Below are positions 33,733 through 41,571 of a stretch of DNA of 64,000 nt, piece by piece (the first letter of the stretch is position 1; each line of letters opens with the position of its first letter). This DNA comes from Pseudomonas sp. S31. GTDB lineage: Bacteria > Pseudomonadota > Gammaproteobacteria > Pseudomonadales > Pseudomonadaceae. The stretch covers positions 94,021 through 158,020 of the forward strand of contig NZ_JACVVE010000010.1 of NCBI RefSeq assembly GCF_016648105.1, given 5' to 3'. The notes beneath the pieces are model-generated. The model did not search any database and was not told the origin of the DNA. It saw only the letters and a list, made by a program, of their open reading frames with translations. The position numbers and the translations under genes are program-made.

Positions 33733-34862
33733 GGCTGGCTCCTCTGCAGGGGGGAAGTGGCAGGTGTATCTTCAGCGGCGATGTACTGCCGCGTGAGCCT
33801 GATCAAGTGCGCCAGCAGTTCACGGTCTTCAGTGGTGATCAGATCGTTGCCGTCGACGCTCTGGTATTCGCACAAACCGCCCAAGGTGATGCAGGTCACC
33901 CCGGCGCGGTAGTACTGGACAATGGCTTGGGCGACGCGCTCGGGGCTTCCGACCAGCGAGGGGCCGTGGCCGGTCAAGCGGCTCAGGCCCAGGTAGAGGG
34001 CACCCCCCGGGAAGTCATCGCTGGCCGCCTGGGGCGTTGCCGCTGGGGGGCGAGGGTTGGCTTCCAGGAAGCGCTCCACTTCTCGGGTGATGGCTACCGC
34101 CTTGGCCCAGGCCTGCTCATCGCTGGGCGCCAGAATGACGTTGAACGCCCCCGCCCAGAAACCTGCCAGCTGGCGCTGATTGCCCTGCGCCAGCTCTTTG
34201 ATCTCGGCGATACCCTCGGCGACTTCCCCGGCCTGGCTGCCAGCTACGGCCCAGACATCGGCATGCCGAGCCGCCAATGATTTGCCCACTGGCGAGCCTC
34301 CTGGAAAATGCAGGCGTAGCCCCGCGATGGGTTTCACCGTACTGAAGGCGCCCTGTACGCGGTAGAACTCACCTTGATAGTCGAAGGGTTCAGTGCCGTG
34401 CAGCGTCTGCTTGAAAATCTCCAGGTACTCCTCGGAGCGGGCATAGCGCTGCGCCTTGTCCAGCAGGTCCCCGTCACGGCGCATATCCTCGTCGGTACGG
34501 CCCTGTAACAGGTGGGCGTGCAGGCGGCCTGCCGACAGCTGCGACAGCGTCGCCAGGGTGCGTGCCGCCAAGGTTGGCTGTTGCCAACCAATGCGTAACG
34601 CGCCCACCAGATGCAGGTCTCGCGTGGCAGCCAACGCCCAGCCGCAACAGGCCCAGACGTCTGGGCGCGAACTGTTGGTCGGAATCAGGCTGCTGTCGTA
34701 GCCCAGTGCTTCCTGTTCGCGTGCAGCACGGATGATGGTCTGGCTGTCGGCCGTGCTGCGCTGATCAGCCTGAATGAAAAATGCGGCATAACGACCGGCG
34801 GGCGTGTCGCTGAGCGGTGTCTTGCCGTTGAATGGAATGCGCCCGCGGATTTCTATGGGCAT
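33729..34862 (-). CDS. SsuD-like FMNH2-dependent monooxygenase 2 (LLM family)
   Basis: A 377-residue LLM flavin monooxygenase from the ATG at 34862 (GGAGAACCC upstream). It shows PTLAARTLATLSQLSAGRLH, LQGRTDEDMRRDGDLLDKAQ and the late SLVGSPERVAQAIVQYYRAG expected of the SsuD group. Its stop overlaps the DszB-like start (ATGA), implying tight co-translation with the putative desulfinase. Unlike its neighbours it has four cysteines, including an unusual CC pair in DVWACCGWALA. The substrate is not identifiable from sequence; a sulfonate or sulfone is inferred. Confidence 0.85.
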   Translation of the reverse strand: MPIEIRGRIPFNGKTPLSDTPAGRYAAFFIQADQRSTADSQTIIRAAREQEALGYDSSLIPTNSSRPDVWACCGWALAATRDLHLVGALRIGWQQPTLAARTLATLSQLSAGRLHAHLLQGRTDEDMRRDGDLLDKAQRYARSEEYLEIFKQTLHGTEPFDYQGEFYRVQGAFSTVKPIAGLRLHFPGGSPVGKSLAARHADVWAVAGSQAGEVAEGIAEIKELAQGNQRQLAGFWAGAFNVILAPSDEQAWAKAVAITREVERFLEANPRPPAATPQAASDDFPGGALYLGLSRLTGHGPSLVGSPERVAQAIVQYYRAGVTCITLGGLCEYQSVDGNDLITTEDRELLAHLIRLTRQYIAAEDTPATSPLQRSQP

Positions 34863-34890
34863 GGGTTCTCCTTGGCCGGCCCGTGTGGGC

Positions 34891-36057
34891 CTAGGTACGA
34901 TGAGGGAGGGCTTCTGGCAGCGGCAGGGGAGCAGCGGCCTTGTCGAGGGCGTGCGCACCGTCCCGGAGTGTGTCGATCAGCGAACTGAGCAGGCGCAGTT
35001 GCACAGGATCGCTCAGGGATTGCCCGTTGGCGGAGAAGCGATTGGCAATCCCTCCCAAGGTCAAGGTGGTGACGCCTGCGGCATAGAAGCGCAGCAGGTG
35101 TGCGGCCAGGGTGGTGACGCTGCCTACCAGGGTGTAGCCGTGGCCACTGAGCGCGTTGAGGCGTGGGTACCAGGGGCCGCTGTGCTCGGTGGGCGTGCCG
35201 AACTGCTGCAGAGCCGCTTGAGCGTTGCCATGGTCGTAGCCAGGTGATTCGCTGACGCGCTGGTCCCGCTCCAGTTGATCGGCGACGCGATGGGCGATGT
35301 CCCAGGCCTGATCGTCGTCTTCGCCGAGAATGATGTTGCAGTCACCCCAGTAGCCGAGCGGGCGGGTACGGCCGAGTGCCTGGGCGCGCTGGCGGATGCG
35401 GGCTATCGCTTTGCGGGCGGTTTCCAGGGTAGCGATGGGCACGCTGTAGATATCGGCGAATTGCGCAGCCAGGTCCACCCCAGCATCGGATGTGCCAGGA
35501 ATCGATATCACCGGGCGCGGCTGGCTGATCGGCTGGACATCAGCCTGAGCGCCCTGGATCTGGTAGTACTGCCCTTGATAGTCGAACGGCCCACCGCCCT
35601 GCAGCGTGTTGAAGAAGACCTCGAGGTATTCATGTGCAAGGGCATACCGTGCAAGCTTGTCGAGGAAAACTCCATCGCGTTGCATGTCCGCGTCTTCGCG
35701 GCCTTGCAATACGTGCACGGCCAAGCGCCCGTTGGACAAGCGATCCAGCGTGGCCACGGTGCGAGCGGCGACGGTCGGTTGTTCGATGCCGACACGGTGC
35801 GCCGAAACGATGCGCAGGCGTTGGGTGGCGCTCAACGCCCAGCCTGTGACAGGCCAGACTGCAGGCCCGGTCGCCCTTTGAGGAAACAGGCTGCTGTCAA
35901 ACCCCAGCCGCTCTTGCTCCTGTGCCGCGGCGACGATGACCGAGGGTGCAAAGGCGCCGGCCGTGCGTGGCCGGTAGAAGCCCAGGTAATGATCGAATGC
36001 AGTGCCTTCGGCGCTCGCCGCGTGAGACGGGATACGCGCCCGTATATCGATTGGCAT
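34891..36057 (-). CDS. SsuD-like FMNH2-dependent monooxygenase 3 (LLM family)
   Basis: A 388-residue LLM monooxygenase and first gene of the operon. Close SsuD landmarks are PTVAARTVATLDRLSNGRLA, LQGREDADMQRDGVFLDKLA and GYTLVGSVTTLAAHLLRFYA. It has one Cys and two Met. The ATG at 36057 has no normal Shine-Dalgarno at the usual distance; the nearest purine run (GGGG) is in the arm of a hairpin 11-14 bases upstream. The next gene starts 28 bp after its stop. A role in oxygenative C-S cleavage upstream of the desulfinase is inferred. Confidence 0.85.
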   Translation of the reverse strand: MPIDIRARIPSHAASAEGTAFDHYLGFYRPRTAGAFAPSVIVAAAQEQERLGFDSSLFPQRATGPAVWPVTGWALSATQRLRIVSAHRVGIEQPTVAARTVATLDRLSNGRLAVHVLQGREDADMQRDGVFLDKLARYALAHEYLEVFFNTLQGGGPFDYQGQYYQIQGAQADVQPISQPRPVISIPGTSDAGVDLAAQFADIYSVPIATLETARKAIARIRQRAQALGRTRPLGYWGDCNIILGEDDDQAWDIAHRVADQLERDQRVSESPGYDHGNAQAALQQFGTPTEHSGPWYPRLNALSGHGYTLVGSVTTLAAHLLRFYAAGVTTLTLGGIANRFSANGQSLSDPVQLRLLSSLIDTLRDGAHALDKAAAPLPLPEALPHRT

Positions 36058-36063
36058 TTGTAA

Positions 36064-36090
36064 TTTGCCCCGTGGAAATAGAGGGGCAAA
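36064..36090 (-). promoter_or_regulatory. Leader hairpin directly upstream of the sulfur operon
   Basis: Perfect 8-bp inverted repeat, TTTGCCCC (36064-36071) and GGGGCAAA (36083-36090), with an 11-nt loop, ending seven bases before the first start codon. The only candidate ribosome-binding purines lie in its arm. It may be an operator or a translation-controlling hairpin. Confidence 0.45.
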
Positions 36091-36438
36091 CTAACCGGAG
36101 TTAAAAGATCTGAGAAATACCGTTTTAAAGCGGGCGTGGATTAAAAAGTAATATCCAAATTTCTTATTGTAGGGTTCGAAAATGATTATGCTTCAATTGC
36201 TGTGTCGTTCAGGGTTATAGCTGACTGACTGCGTATTTCAGTTGAAGAAACTAAGTCTCGGGTTATATCTCGTGGCTTGCGCTGCAGCGTGTTGGAACTC
36301 AGTCCGATAATCAGTTTGAATTGCAGTTTCAAAACTAATGACACCGGTTACAACTAGGGTGCCCAGCGCGTTGTGATTACGCCCTGAACCATTGGGTTCC
36401 GCCGGCAAAAACTGCGCAGCGGCCCCATATCTGTGTAC
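36091..36438. promoter_or_regulatory. AT-rich intergenic region upstream of the sulfur operon
   Basis: About 350 bp without a gene, much more AT-rich than its surroundings between 36100 and 36350. It must contain the promoter of the operon starting at 36057. It includes an imperfect inverted repeat TTTGAA...TTTCAAA near 36316-36334. No conserved regulator box could be assigned. Confidence 0.4.
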
Positions 36439-37155
36439 CTACTTGCTGGCAACCGTCTGGCTCGCCGCCGGGCAGCTCTGGGCGTTGAGGAAGTGCGATG
36501 TTTTCAGCCATTTCTGCTGCGGGTAATAGGCAAATACATAGCTGCCGCGCCCCAGCGTATCGATGAGCTTACCGGCAATGGCCGGCCGCACGGCCGGGCA
36601 ACCCTGGCTGCGCCCCAGGCGGCCGAGCCCCGGCACGACCTTGGGATCGGCATAGGCGGCGGCATGCATGACGATCGCCCGCGACATGCTGTTGTCGTTG
36701 AAGCCCGGCTCCAGCCCTTGCAGGCGCAGCGAGCGGCCGTGCTTGCCGCTGTAGGTTTGGCCGGTCTCGTACAGGCCGATGGAGGATTGGTAGCTGTTCG
36801 GGGTGTTGGAGAACGCCGTCGGCACGTCGGCACCGCTGTTCTTGCCATGGGCCACCCACTCCTCGAACAGAAGCTTGCGGGCGCGGAGGTCGAACACCCA
36901 CAGGCGCTTGTCGCGCGAGGCCTTGGAATAGTCGATCACCGTCAGCAACTTGTCCCCGTCACTCTGGCTGGCGCATTCGTAGGCCGTGAGTGCCAGGTCC
37001 AGGGTCGCAAGGTTGGCGTTTGGCGCCAATTGCTGCAGCTCGGCAGCAGTCGGCAGTGGTTGTGCGTGGGCGGCCTGCCAGGCACCGAGGAAAAACAGGC
37101 CAATACTGGCCAACGAGAGCCGCACGGCTCCCCGCAAGGGTTCGAACATCGACAT
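36439..37155 (-). CDS. Murein L,D-transpeptidase catalytic-domain family protein
   Basis: A 238-residue secreted protein with signal peptide (cleavage near AAHAQ, about residue 31). The catalytic region shows MHAAAY with an active-site His and GRSQGCPAVRP with the nucleophilic Cys, as in the YkuD-related family that remodels peptidoglycan. An ATG two codons later is an equally possible start. It neighbours a classical YkuD enzyme on the same strand, with a 96-bp gap, so the two may be co-regulated. Confidence 0.85.
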   Translation of the reverse strand: MSMFEPLRGAVRLSLASIGLFFLGAWQAAHAQPLPTAAELQQLAPNANLATLDLALTAYECASQSDGDKLLTVIDYSKASRDKRLWVFDLRARKLLFEEWVAHGKNSGADVPTAFSNTPNSYQSSIGLYETGQTYSGKHGRSLRLQGLEPGFNDNSMSRAIVMHAAAYADPKVVPGLGRLGRSQGCPAVRPAIAGKLIDTLGRGSYVFAYYPQQKWLKTSHFLNAQSCPAASQTVASK

Positions 37156-37251
37156 GGATCCCCATTGAAAACCGGCCTGCGAAAATAGCCAAGGATCAGC
37201 TGATTGCAGGCCAAAGGCCGCTACTTTGCTTGATTTTTAGGGTGTTGCCGA

Positions 37252-38286
37252 TCACTTTTTGACCAATGGTTTAGGTTCTTCACTGTCTTCGCCGGTGATG
37301 ACGGTGAATTTTCCGTTGCTACGGGTCTCCCGGGTGGAAGCCCAATCGGTGATCACCAACATCGTGCCAACGTCCATCGCTTCACGCAGGTGACGCTGGA
37401 AGTCCGCAGTCATGTTCAATTTTCCCAGCTGCTCGTAGGGGCTGTTCCCGTACTCGGGATTGCTCAGCCCGACCACCGACCAGCGCAGGGGCAGCCCGGC
37501 CTCCAGGGCCAAGGCCGATGGCTTTTCCAACAGCGAATACACCGCCATGCCACTGCGGTTCCGGGTGCTGTCCAGCGACAGGGCAGGGGCCGAGCCGACC
37601 AGCTGGCCGCCGCGGAACACGTAGGCGCGCAGGTCGGCGCGGCTGATCAGGATCGACAGCGGCCCCGACGCCGGGTCCGGGTCGTTCCAGAACTGTTGGT
37701 TGGTCAATACCAGCGGGCCCTGAGCCTTGCCATCGCTGACCGTGGGGGCCAGCACGCCGGGGTGGTAGACCTCCACCGGTGCGCTATGGGTATCGGAAAC
37801 GATGACAGTGGTCGAACTGAAACCGGTGACTTCGTACAGCTTCTTCGCGAATGCCAACGGCAGGCGCACGCAACCGTGGGAGGCGGGGTAGCCCGGCAGG
37901 TGCCCGGCGTGCAGGGCGATGCCATCCCAGGTCAGGCGCTCCATGTAGGGCATCGGTGCGCTGTTGTAGAGGCTGGACTTATGCTCGACCTTTTTCTGCA
38001 GGATGCTGAACACCCCGGTGGGGGTTTCCCGACCGGGCTTGCCGCTGCTCACGGTGCTGACGCCTATGGCGATGCCGTTGCGATAGACATAGGCACGTTG
38101 CTCGGTGAGGCTGACCACCACGGTCACCGGCCCGACCGGGGAAACCTGCGGATACCAGAGGAACTGCCCTGGCTTGAGGTGTTCGAGCTGGCTCTTGAGC
38201 TGAGCCGGGCTCGGTACCTGCAGTGGCGCAGCCTCGACCGAGGCTGCAGCCATCAACAGTGCCAATGCGAGCGGTAAATGCGACAT
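37252..38286 (-). CDS. L,D-transpeptidase (YkuD domain)
   Basis: A 344-residue periplasmic L,D-transpeptidase starting at 38286 (GGAGG nine bases upstream) with signal peptide MSHLPLALALLMAAASVEA. The YkuD domain spans roughly residues 50-170 and contains IALHAGHLPGYPASHGCVRL, with the catalytic His and Cys. Such enzymes form 3-3 peptidoglycan cross-links or attach lipoprotein to murein. The C-terminal 170 residues contain a second domain (ILISRADLRAYVFRGGQLVG) that looks like a degenerate YkuD copy without the SHGC motif. Confidence 0.88.
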   Translation of the reverse strand: MSHLPLALALLMAAASVEAAPLQVPSPAQLKSQLEHLKPGQFLWYPQVSPVGPVTVVVSLTEQRAYVYRNGIAIGVSTVSSGKPGRETPTGVFSILQKKVEHKSSLYNSAPMPYMERLTWDGIALHAGHLPGYPASHGCVRLPLAFAKKLYEVTGFSSTTVIVSDTHSAPVEVYHPGVLAPTVSDGKAQGPLVLTNQQFWNDPDPASGPLSILISRADLRAYVFRGGQLVGSAPALSLDSTRNRSGMAVYSLLEKPSALALEAGLPLRWSVVGLSNPEYGNSPYEQLGKLNMTADFQRHLREAMDVGTMLVITDWASTRETRSNGKFTVITGEDSEEPKPLVKK

Positions 38287-38354
38287 CGAATCGTTCCTCC
38301 CTGAGCCCTGTGGCCAGCTTAGTCGGAACGTTCGCCATCGGGCAAACCCGCGCG

Positions 38355-39581
38355 TCAGCCGGGCTGGGCCGCCAGGCTGTTGCTGACGTTGCGGCCCAGC
38401 ACCAGCACGGTGACGATCCCGCAACCGACCAGGGCGGTGGCCAGGCTCAGCAACACCGAGCTGCCCATCTGGTCGACGATGCGCCCGCCGAAGAACGATC
38501 CCAGCGCAATGATCACCTGGAACATCGCCACGAACAGCGGCATGCCGCGCTCGACGTCCTTGGGCGCGACCACGAACATCCAGATGCTGGCGCAGGCCGG
38601 GAAGGCGCCGAAGGCGAAGCCCCACAGCGCGATCAGCATCGCCGCGCCGGTCATGCCGGTGGCGAAGTAGGGGAACAGCGCGGTACTGGTGGCGATCATC
38701 AGGCCGACCAGCAGCAGGGTGTGGCGCACGCTGCGGTTGGCGGCGAAGCCAGCGAAGACGTTGCCCAGCACCCCGGCCACGCCGTACAGCAACAGCAGCG
38801 AGCCGATGGTCGGCCCATCGAAGCCGGCGCGCTCCTTGAAGAAGGGCGCCACATAGGTGTACGCGGAAAAGTGCGCCAGGCCGATCAGCAGCACGGCGAT
38901 CAGCCCCACCCGGGCTTGCGGGTTGATGAACAGTGCCGGCAGGTCGCTGATGCGAATGGCCTTGTCCGGGGCGAGCCGCGGCAGCAGCAACACCTGCGCC
39001 AGCAGCACCGGCACGCCCAGCGCCGCGGTGACCAGGAACGTCATGCGCCAGCCCATCAGGCCACTGAGCCAAGTGCCGACGGGCACGCCCAGCACGGTGG
39101 CCAGGGTCACGCCGACCATGATGATCGAGGTGGCCTGGGCGACCCCCACGCCCTTGGGTGCCAGGCGCCCGCTGAGGGCGATGGCCGTGGCCCAGAAGCC
39201 ACCGATGCTGATGCCCAGCAGTACGCGGCCGAACAGCAGCAGGTTGAAGTCGCTGGCATAGGCCACCACCGCGTTGGCGATGATCATGATCAGCGTCAGG
39301 CCGACCAGCAGGTAGCGGCGGTCCAGCGCGCCGATGCCTACCGACAGCAGGGGGGCGGCGAGCGCGGCCATGATGCCGGGCAGGGTGACCATCAACCCGG
39401 CGTGGCCGGCACTGATGCCCAGGTCGCTGGCGACATCGTTGAGCACGCCCACCGGGAGGAATTCGCTGGTGACCAGGGCGAAGGCGCCGACGGCGACCGA
39501 GAGAATCGCCAGCCATTGCTGCCTGACGCTGCGTTGATTGTCGTGAGGGAGGCCGGGAGCGGCCGGGTTCGGGCTTGGCAT
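38355..39581 (-). CDS. MFS transporter (sugar efflux/drug efflux type)
   Basis: A 408-residue major-facilitator permease with about 12 membrane helices. The N-terminal VAVGAFALVTSEFLPVGVLN and the following periplasmic DLGISAGHAGLMVT are typical of the SotB/NepI/YdhP group of exporters. The ATG at 39581 starts a normal short cytoplasmic tail; the longer open frame upstream is Pro-rich and has no ribosome site. The substrate is unknown. It lies between the transpeptidases and the amine-oxidase operon without clear linkage to either. Confidence 0.85.
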   Translation of the reverse strand: MPSPNPAAPGLPHDNQRSVRQQWLAILSVAVGAFALVTSEFLPVGVLNDVASDLGISAGHAGLMVTLPGIMAALAAPLLSVGIGALDRRYLLVGLTLIMIIANAVVAYASDFNLLLFGRVLLGISIGGFWATAIALSGRLAPKGVGVAQATSIIMVGVTLATVLGVPVGTWLSGLMGWRMTFLVTAALGVPVLLAQVLLLPRLAPDKAIRISDLPALFINPQARVGLIAVLLIGLAHFSAYTYVAPFFKERAGFDGPTIGSLLLLYGVAGVLGNVFAGFAANRSVRHTLLLVGLMIATSTALFPYFATGMTGAAMLIALWGFAFGAFPACASIWMFVVAPKDVERGMPLFVAMFQVIIALGSFFGGRIVDQMGSSVLLSLATALVGCGIVTVLVLGRNVSNSLAAQPG

Positions 39582-39767
39582 GGTATCGGGTTCCAAGGGG
39601 GATGGCGCCTGGGGCAGGCGAATGGAGCGGGGAGAATCGTGAGGGGATTGTAGGGGAGGTGGCTGGGGAGGGAAGAGGTGGGCGCTTCGATAGTAATCAT
39701 CAGCGGGATTGATGGGATCGAACTTGGCGCTCGATCCCATGAGTTGCACGTAACTGCTTCCGGGCTT

Positions 39768-41063
39768 TCAGGCGAACCGCTCGAACCGATACGGGCTCGG
39801 GTCGATCAATGGCGCTTGCTGCGACACCAGGTCCGCCGCCAGTTGCCCGGCCGCTGGCGAAGTGCCGAAGCCGTGCCCGGAGAAGCCGGTGGCCAACGTC
39901 AGGCCCGGCACGCTGGCGACGGGGCCGATGATCGGGTTGGAGTCCGGTGTCACATCGATGGTGCCGGCCCAGGCCGAGGCGATGCGCGCCTGCTCGAAGA
40001 CGGGCCAGGCCGCCCGCAGGTTGCGCAGTGCGTCATCGTTCAGGGTGGTGTTGGCGGCAGGGTCCTGAACCCGGACCCGTTCGAACGGCGACACCTGCGA
40101 GGCATTCCAGCTGCGCGCCAGGGCCAGGTCCTTGAAGAAATACTTGCCGAAGCTGATCTTCAGGAAGTCCCTCTGCGCCCGCAGTTGCGGCAGGAAACGC
40201 GTGCCCAGCAGCAGGTGGTCGAGCGTCAGGAAGGCGTCCAGCTTGCCGCGCTGGGTGATGATGAAACCGCCATCCTTGTGCTTGCGGAAGGAGAAATCCG
40301 GCGCGCCGACGGCGATGTCGGTCGGCCCCTCCATCGGTTCGGTACGCAGCACCGAGCAGGTCAGTGGCAGCGTCGGCAGGTTGATCTTGAGGTTGCCGAG
40401 GAACTTGCGCGACCACAGGCCGCCCGCCAGCAGCACCTGGTCGCAGCGGATCTCGCCTTGCTCGGTGACCACGCCACTGACCCGGCCAGCGGCTGTCACC
40501 AGGGTGCGCACCGCACAGTTTTCGACGATCAGCGCGCCCTTGGCCATGGCGGCGCGGGCAATCGCGCTCGAGGCCAGGGTCGGTTCGGCACGGGCATCCG
40601 ACGGCGTGTACAGGCCACCCGCCCAATCGCTGCGCCCACCGGGCACCAATTGGCCGATCTCGCGGTTGCTCAGCAGGCGCGAGTCCAGGCCCAGGTGTTC
40701 GACGCTCTTCAGCCAGCCTTCGTGCATGCCCATCTGCGCGTCGTTGCGGCCGACGAACATGATCCCGGCCTGGCGGTAGCCCACGTCGCTGCCCACGCGT
40801 TGGGGCATTTCTGCCCACAGCCGGTCGGCTGCCAGGGCCATGGGGATGTCGGGAGCGTGGCGGTTGGTCTTGCGCACCCAGCCGAGGTTGCGCGACGACT
40901 GCTCGCCGGCGATGCGACCCTTCTCCAGCACCACCACCGGAATGTTGCGCTCGGCGAGCGTCAGCGCGGCGGTGAGGCCGATGATGCCGCCACCGATGAT
41001 CACCACGGTGGTGGCGTCCGGGTGGCGGGTAGCGGTGTGTACAGGGTCGATCACAGGAGACAT
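39768..41063 (-). CDS. FAD-dependent amine oxidase (DadA family; tyramine oxidase-like)
   Basis: A 431-residue FAD-dependent oxidoreductase of the D-amino-acid/glycine oxidase family. The dinucleotide-binding motif is VVIIGGGIIGLTAAL at about 20-34, and the C-terminal FAD contact is LATGFSGHGFGTSPAAG. It probably oxidises an amine to an imine on the inner face of the membrane. With RidA and the cyclodeaminase-like gene just upstream on the same strand, it matches the unit named tyramine oxidase in Pseudomonas. Exact substrate inferred from the linked 4-HPA pathway. Confidence 0.82.
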   Translation of the reverse strand: MSPVIDPVHTATRHPDATTVVIIGGGIIGLTAALTLAERNIPVVVLEKGRIAGEQSSRNLGWVRKTNRHAPDIPMALAADRLWAEMPQRVGSDVGYRQAGIMFVGRNDAQMGMHEGWLKSVEHLGLDSRLLSNREIGQLVPGGRSDWAGGLYTPSDARAEPTLASSAIARAAMAKGALIVENCAVRTLVTAAGRVSGVVTEQGEIRCDQVLLAGGLWSRKFLGNLKINLPTLPLTCSVLRTEPMEGPTDIAVGAPDFSFRKHKDGGFIITQRGKLDAFLTLDHLLLGTRFLPQLRAQRDFLKISFGKYFFKDLALARSWNASQVSPFERVRVQDPAANTTLNDDALRNLRAAWPVFEQARIASAWAGTIDVTPDSNPIIGPVASVPGLTLATGFSGHGFGTSPAAGQLAADLVSQQAPLIDPSPYRFERFA

Positions 41064-41118
41064 GGCTTTACTCAGGCGGTAAGTGGAACGTGCGGTTGCT
41101 CGGCGACGGCACGAGCCG

Positions 41119-41541
41119 TCACTGGCCCAGGCGGATCAGCGACACCTCGGCGCGCGAGGCGCCGCGGTAGGCGGTGACCTCCAGCTCGACCTTGTAGATG
41201 GTCGAGCCGAGCGGCGGGCAGGTGACCGTGGTGGCCGGGTCGATGCCGCGGAATTTCTCGCCGATGGCCTCCATCACCCGTGGTACGTCGGCCGGCTCCT
41301 GGATGAACACCCGCGAGCAGACGACATCGGCCAGGCTCGCATCCACTGCGGCGAGGGCGGTTTCGATGTTGGCGAACACCTGGTGCAACTGCTCGATCAC
41401 GTCTTCGGCGATCAGTTGTGTCTGCGGGTTGCGTCCGGCAGTGTTGGACACGTAGATCCAGTTGTCCACCGCCACCAGGCGGGAATAGCTGGCCATGTCC
41501 TCGAACTTGGAGCCGGTCTTGAGTTTGGTGATCTGGGTCAT
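41119..41541 (-). CDS. RidA-family enamine/imine deaminase
   Basis: A 140-residue RidA/YjgF protein. The trimer-interface and ligand motifs are recognisable: YVSNTAGRNP, DVIEQLHQVFANIETALAAV, and VTCPPLGSTIYKVELEVTAY. RidA proteins hydrolyse imines released by amine oxidases. Located between the FAD oxidase and the cyclodeaminase-like gene, it should speed conversion of the imine to aldehyde plus ammonia. It is 30 bp downstream of the cyclodeaminase-like gene. Confidence 0.85.
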   Translation of the reverse strand: MTQITKLKTGSKFEDMASYSRLVAVDNWIYVSNTAGRNPQTQLIAEDVIEQLHQVFANIETALAAVDASLADVVCSRVFIQEPADVPRVMEAIGEKFRGIDPATTVTCPPLGSTIYKVELEVTAYRGASRAEVSLIRLGQ

Positions 41542-41571
41542 GTGAAACTCCTTGTGGATACGTGTGCAGGG

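Noticed and set aside
37252..39516. A 754-codon open frame covering the L,D-transpeptidase and the adjacent MFS gene
   Set aside because: Only the part after 38286 downstream encodes a real protein; the upstream part is the out-of-frame shadow of the MFS transporter, full of Arg/Pro/Gly repeats.
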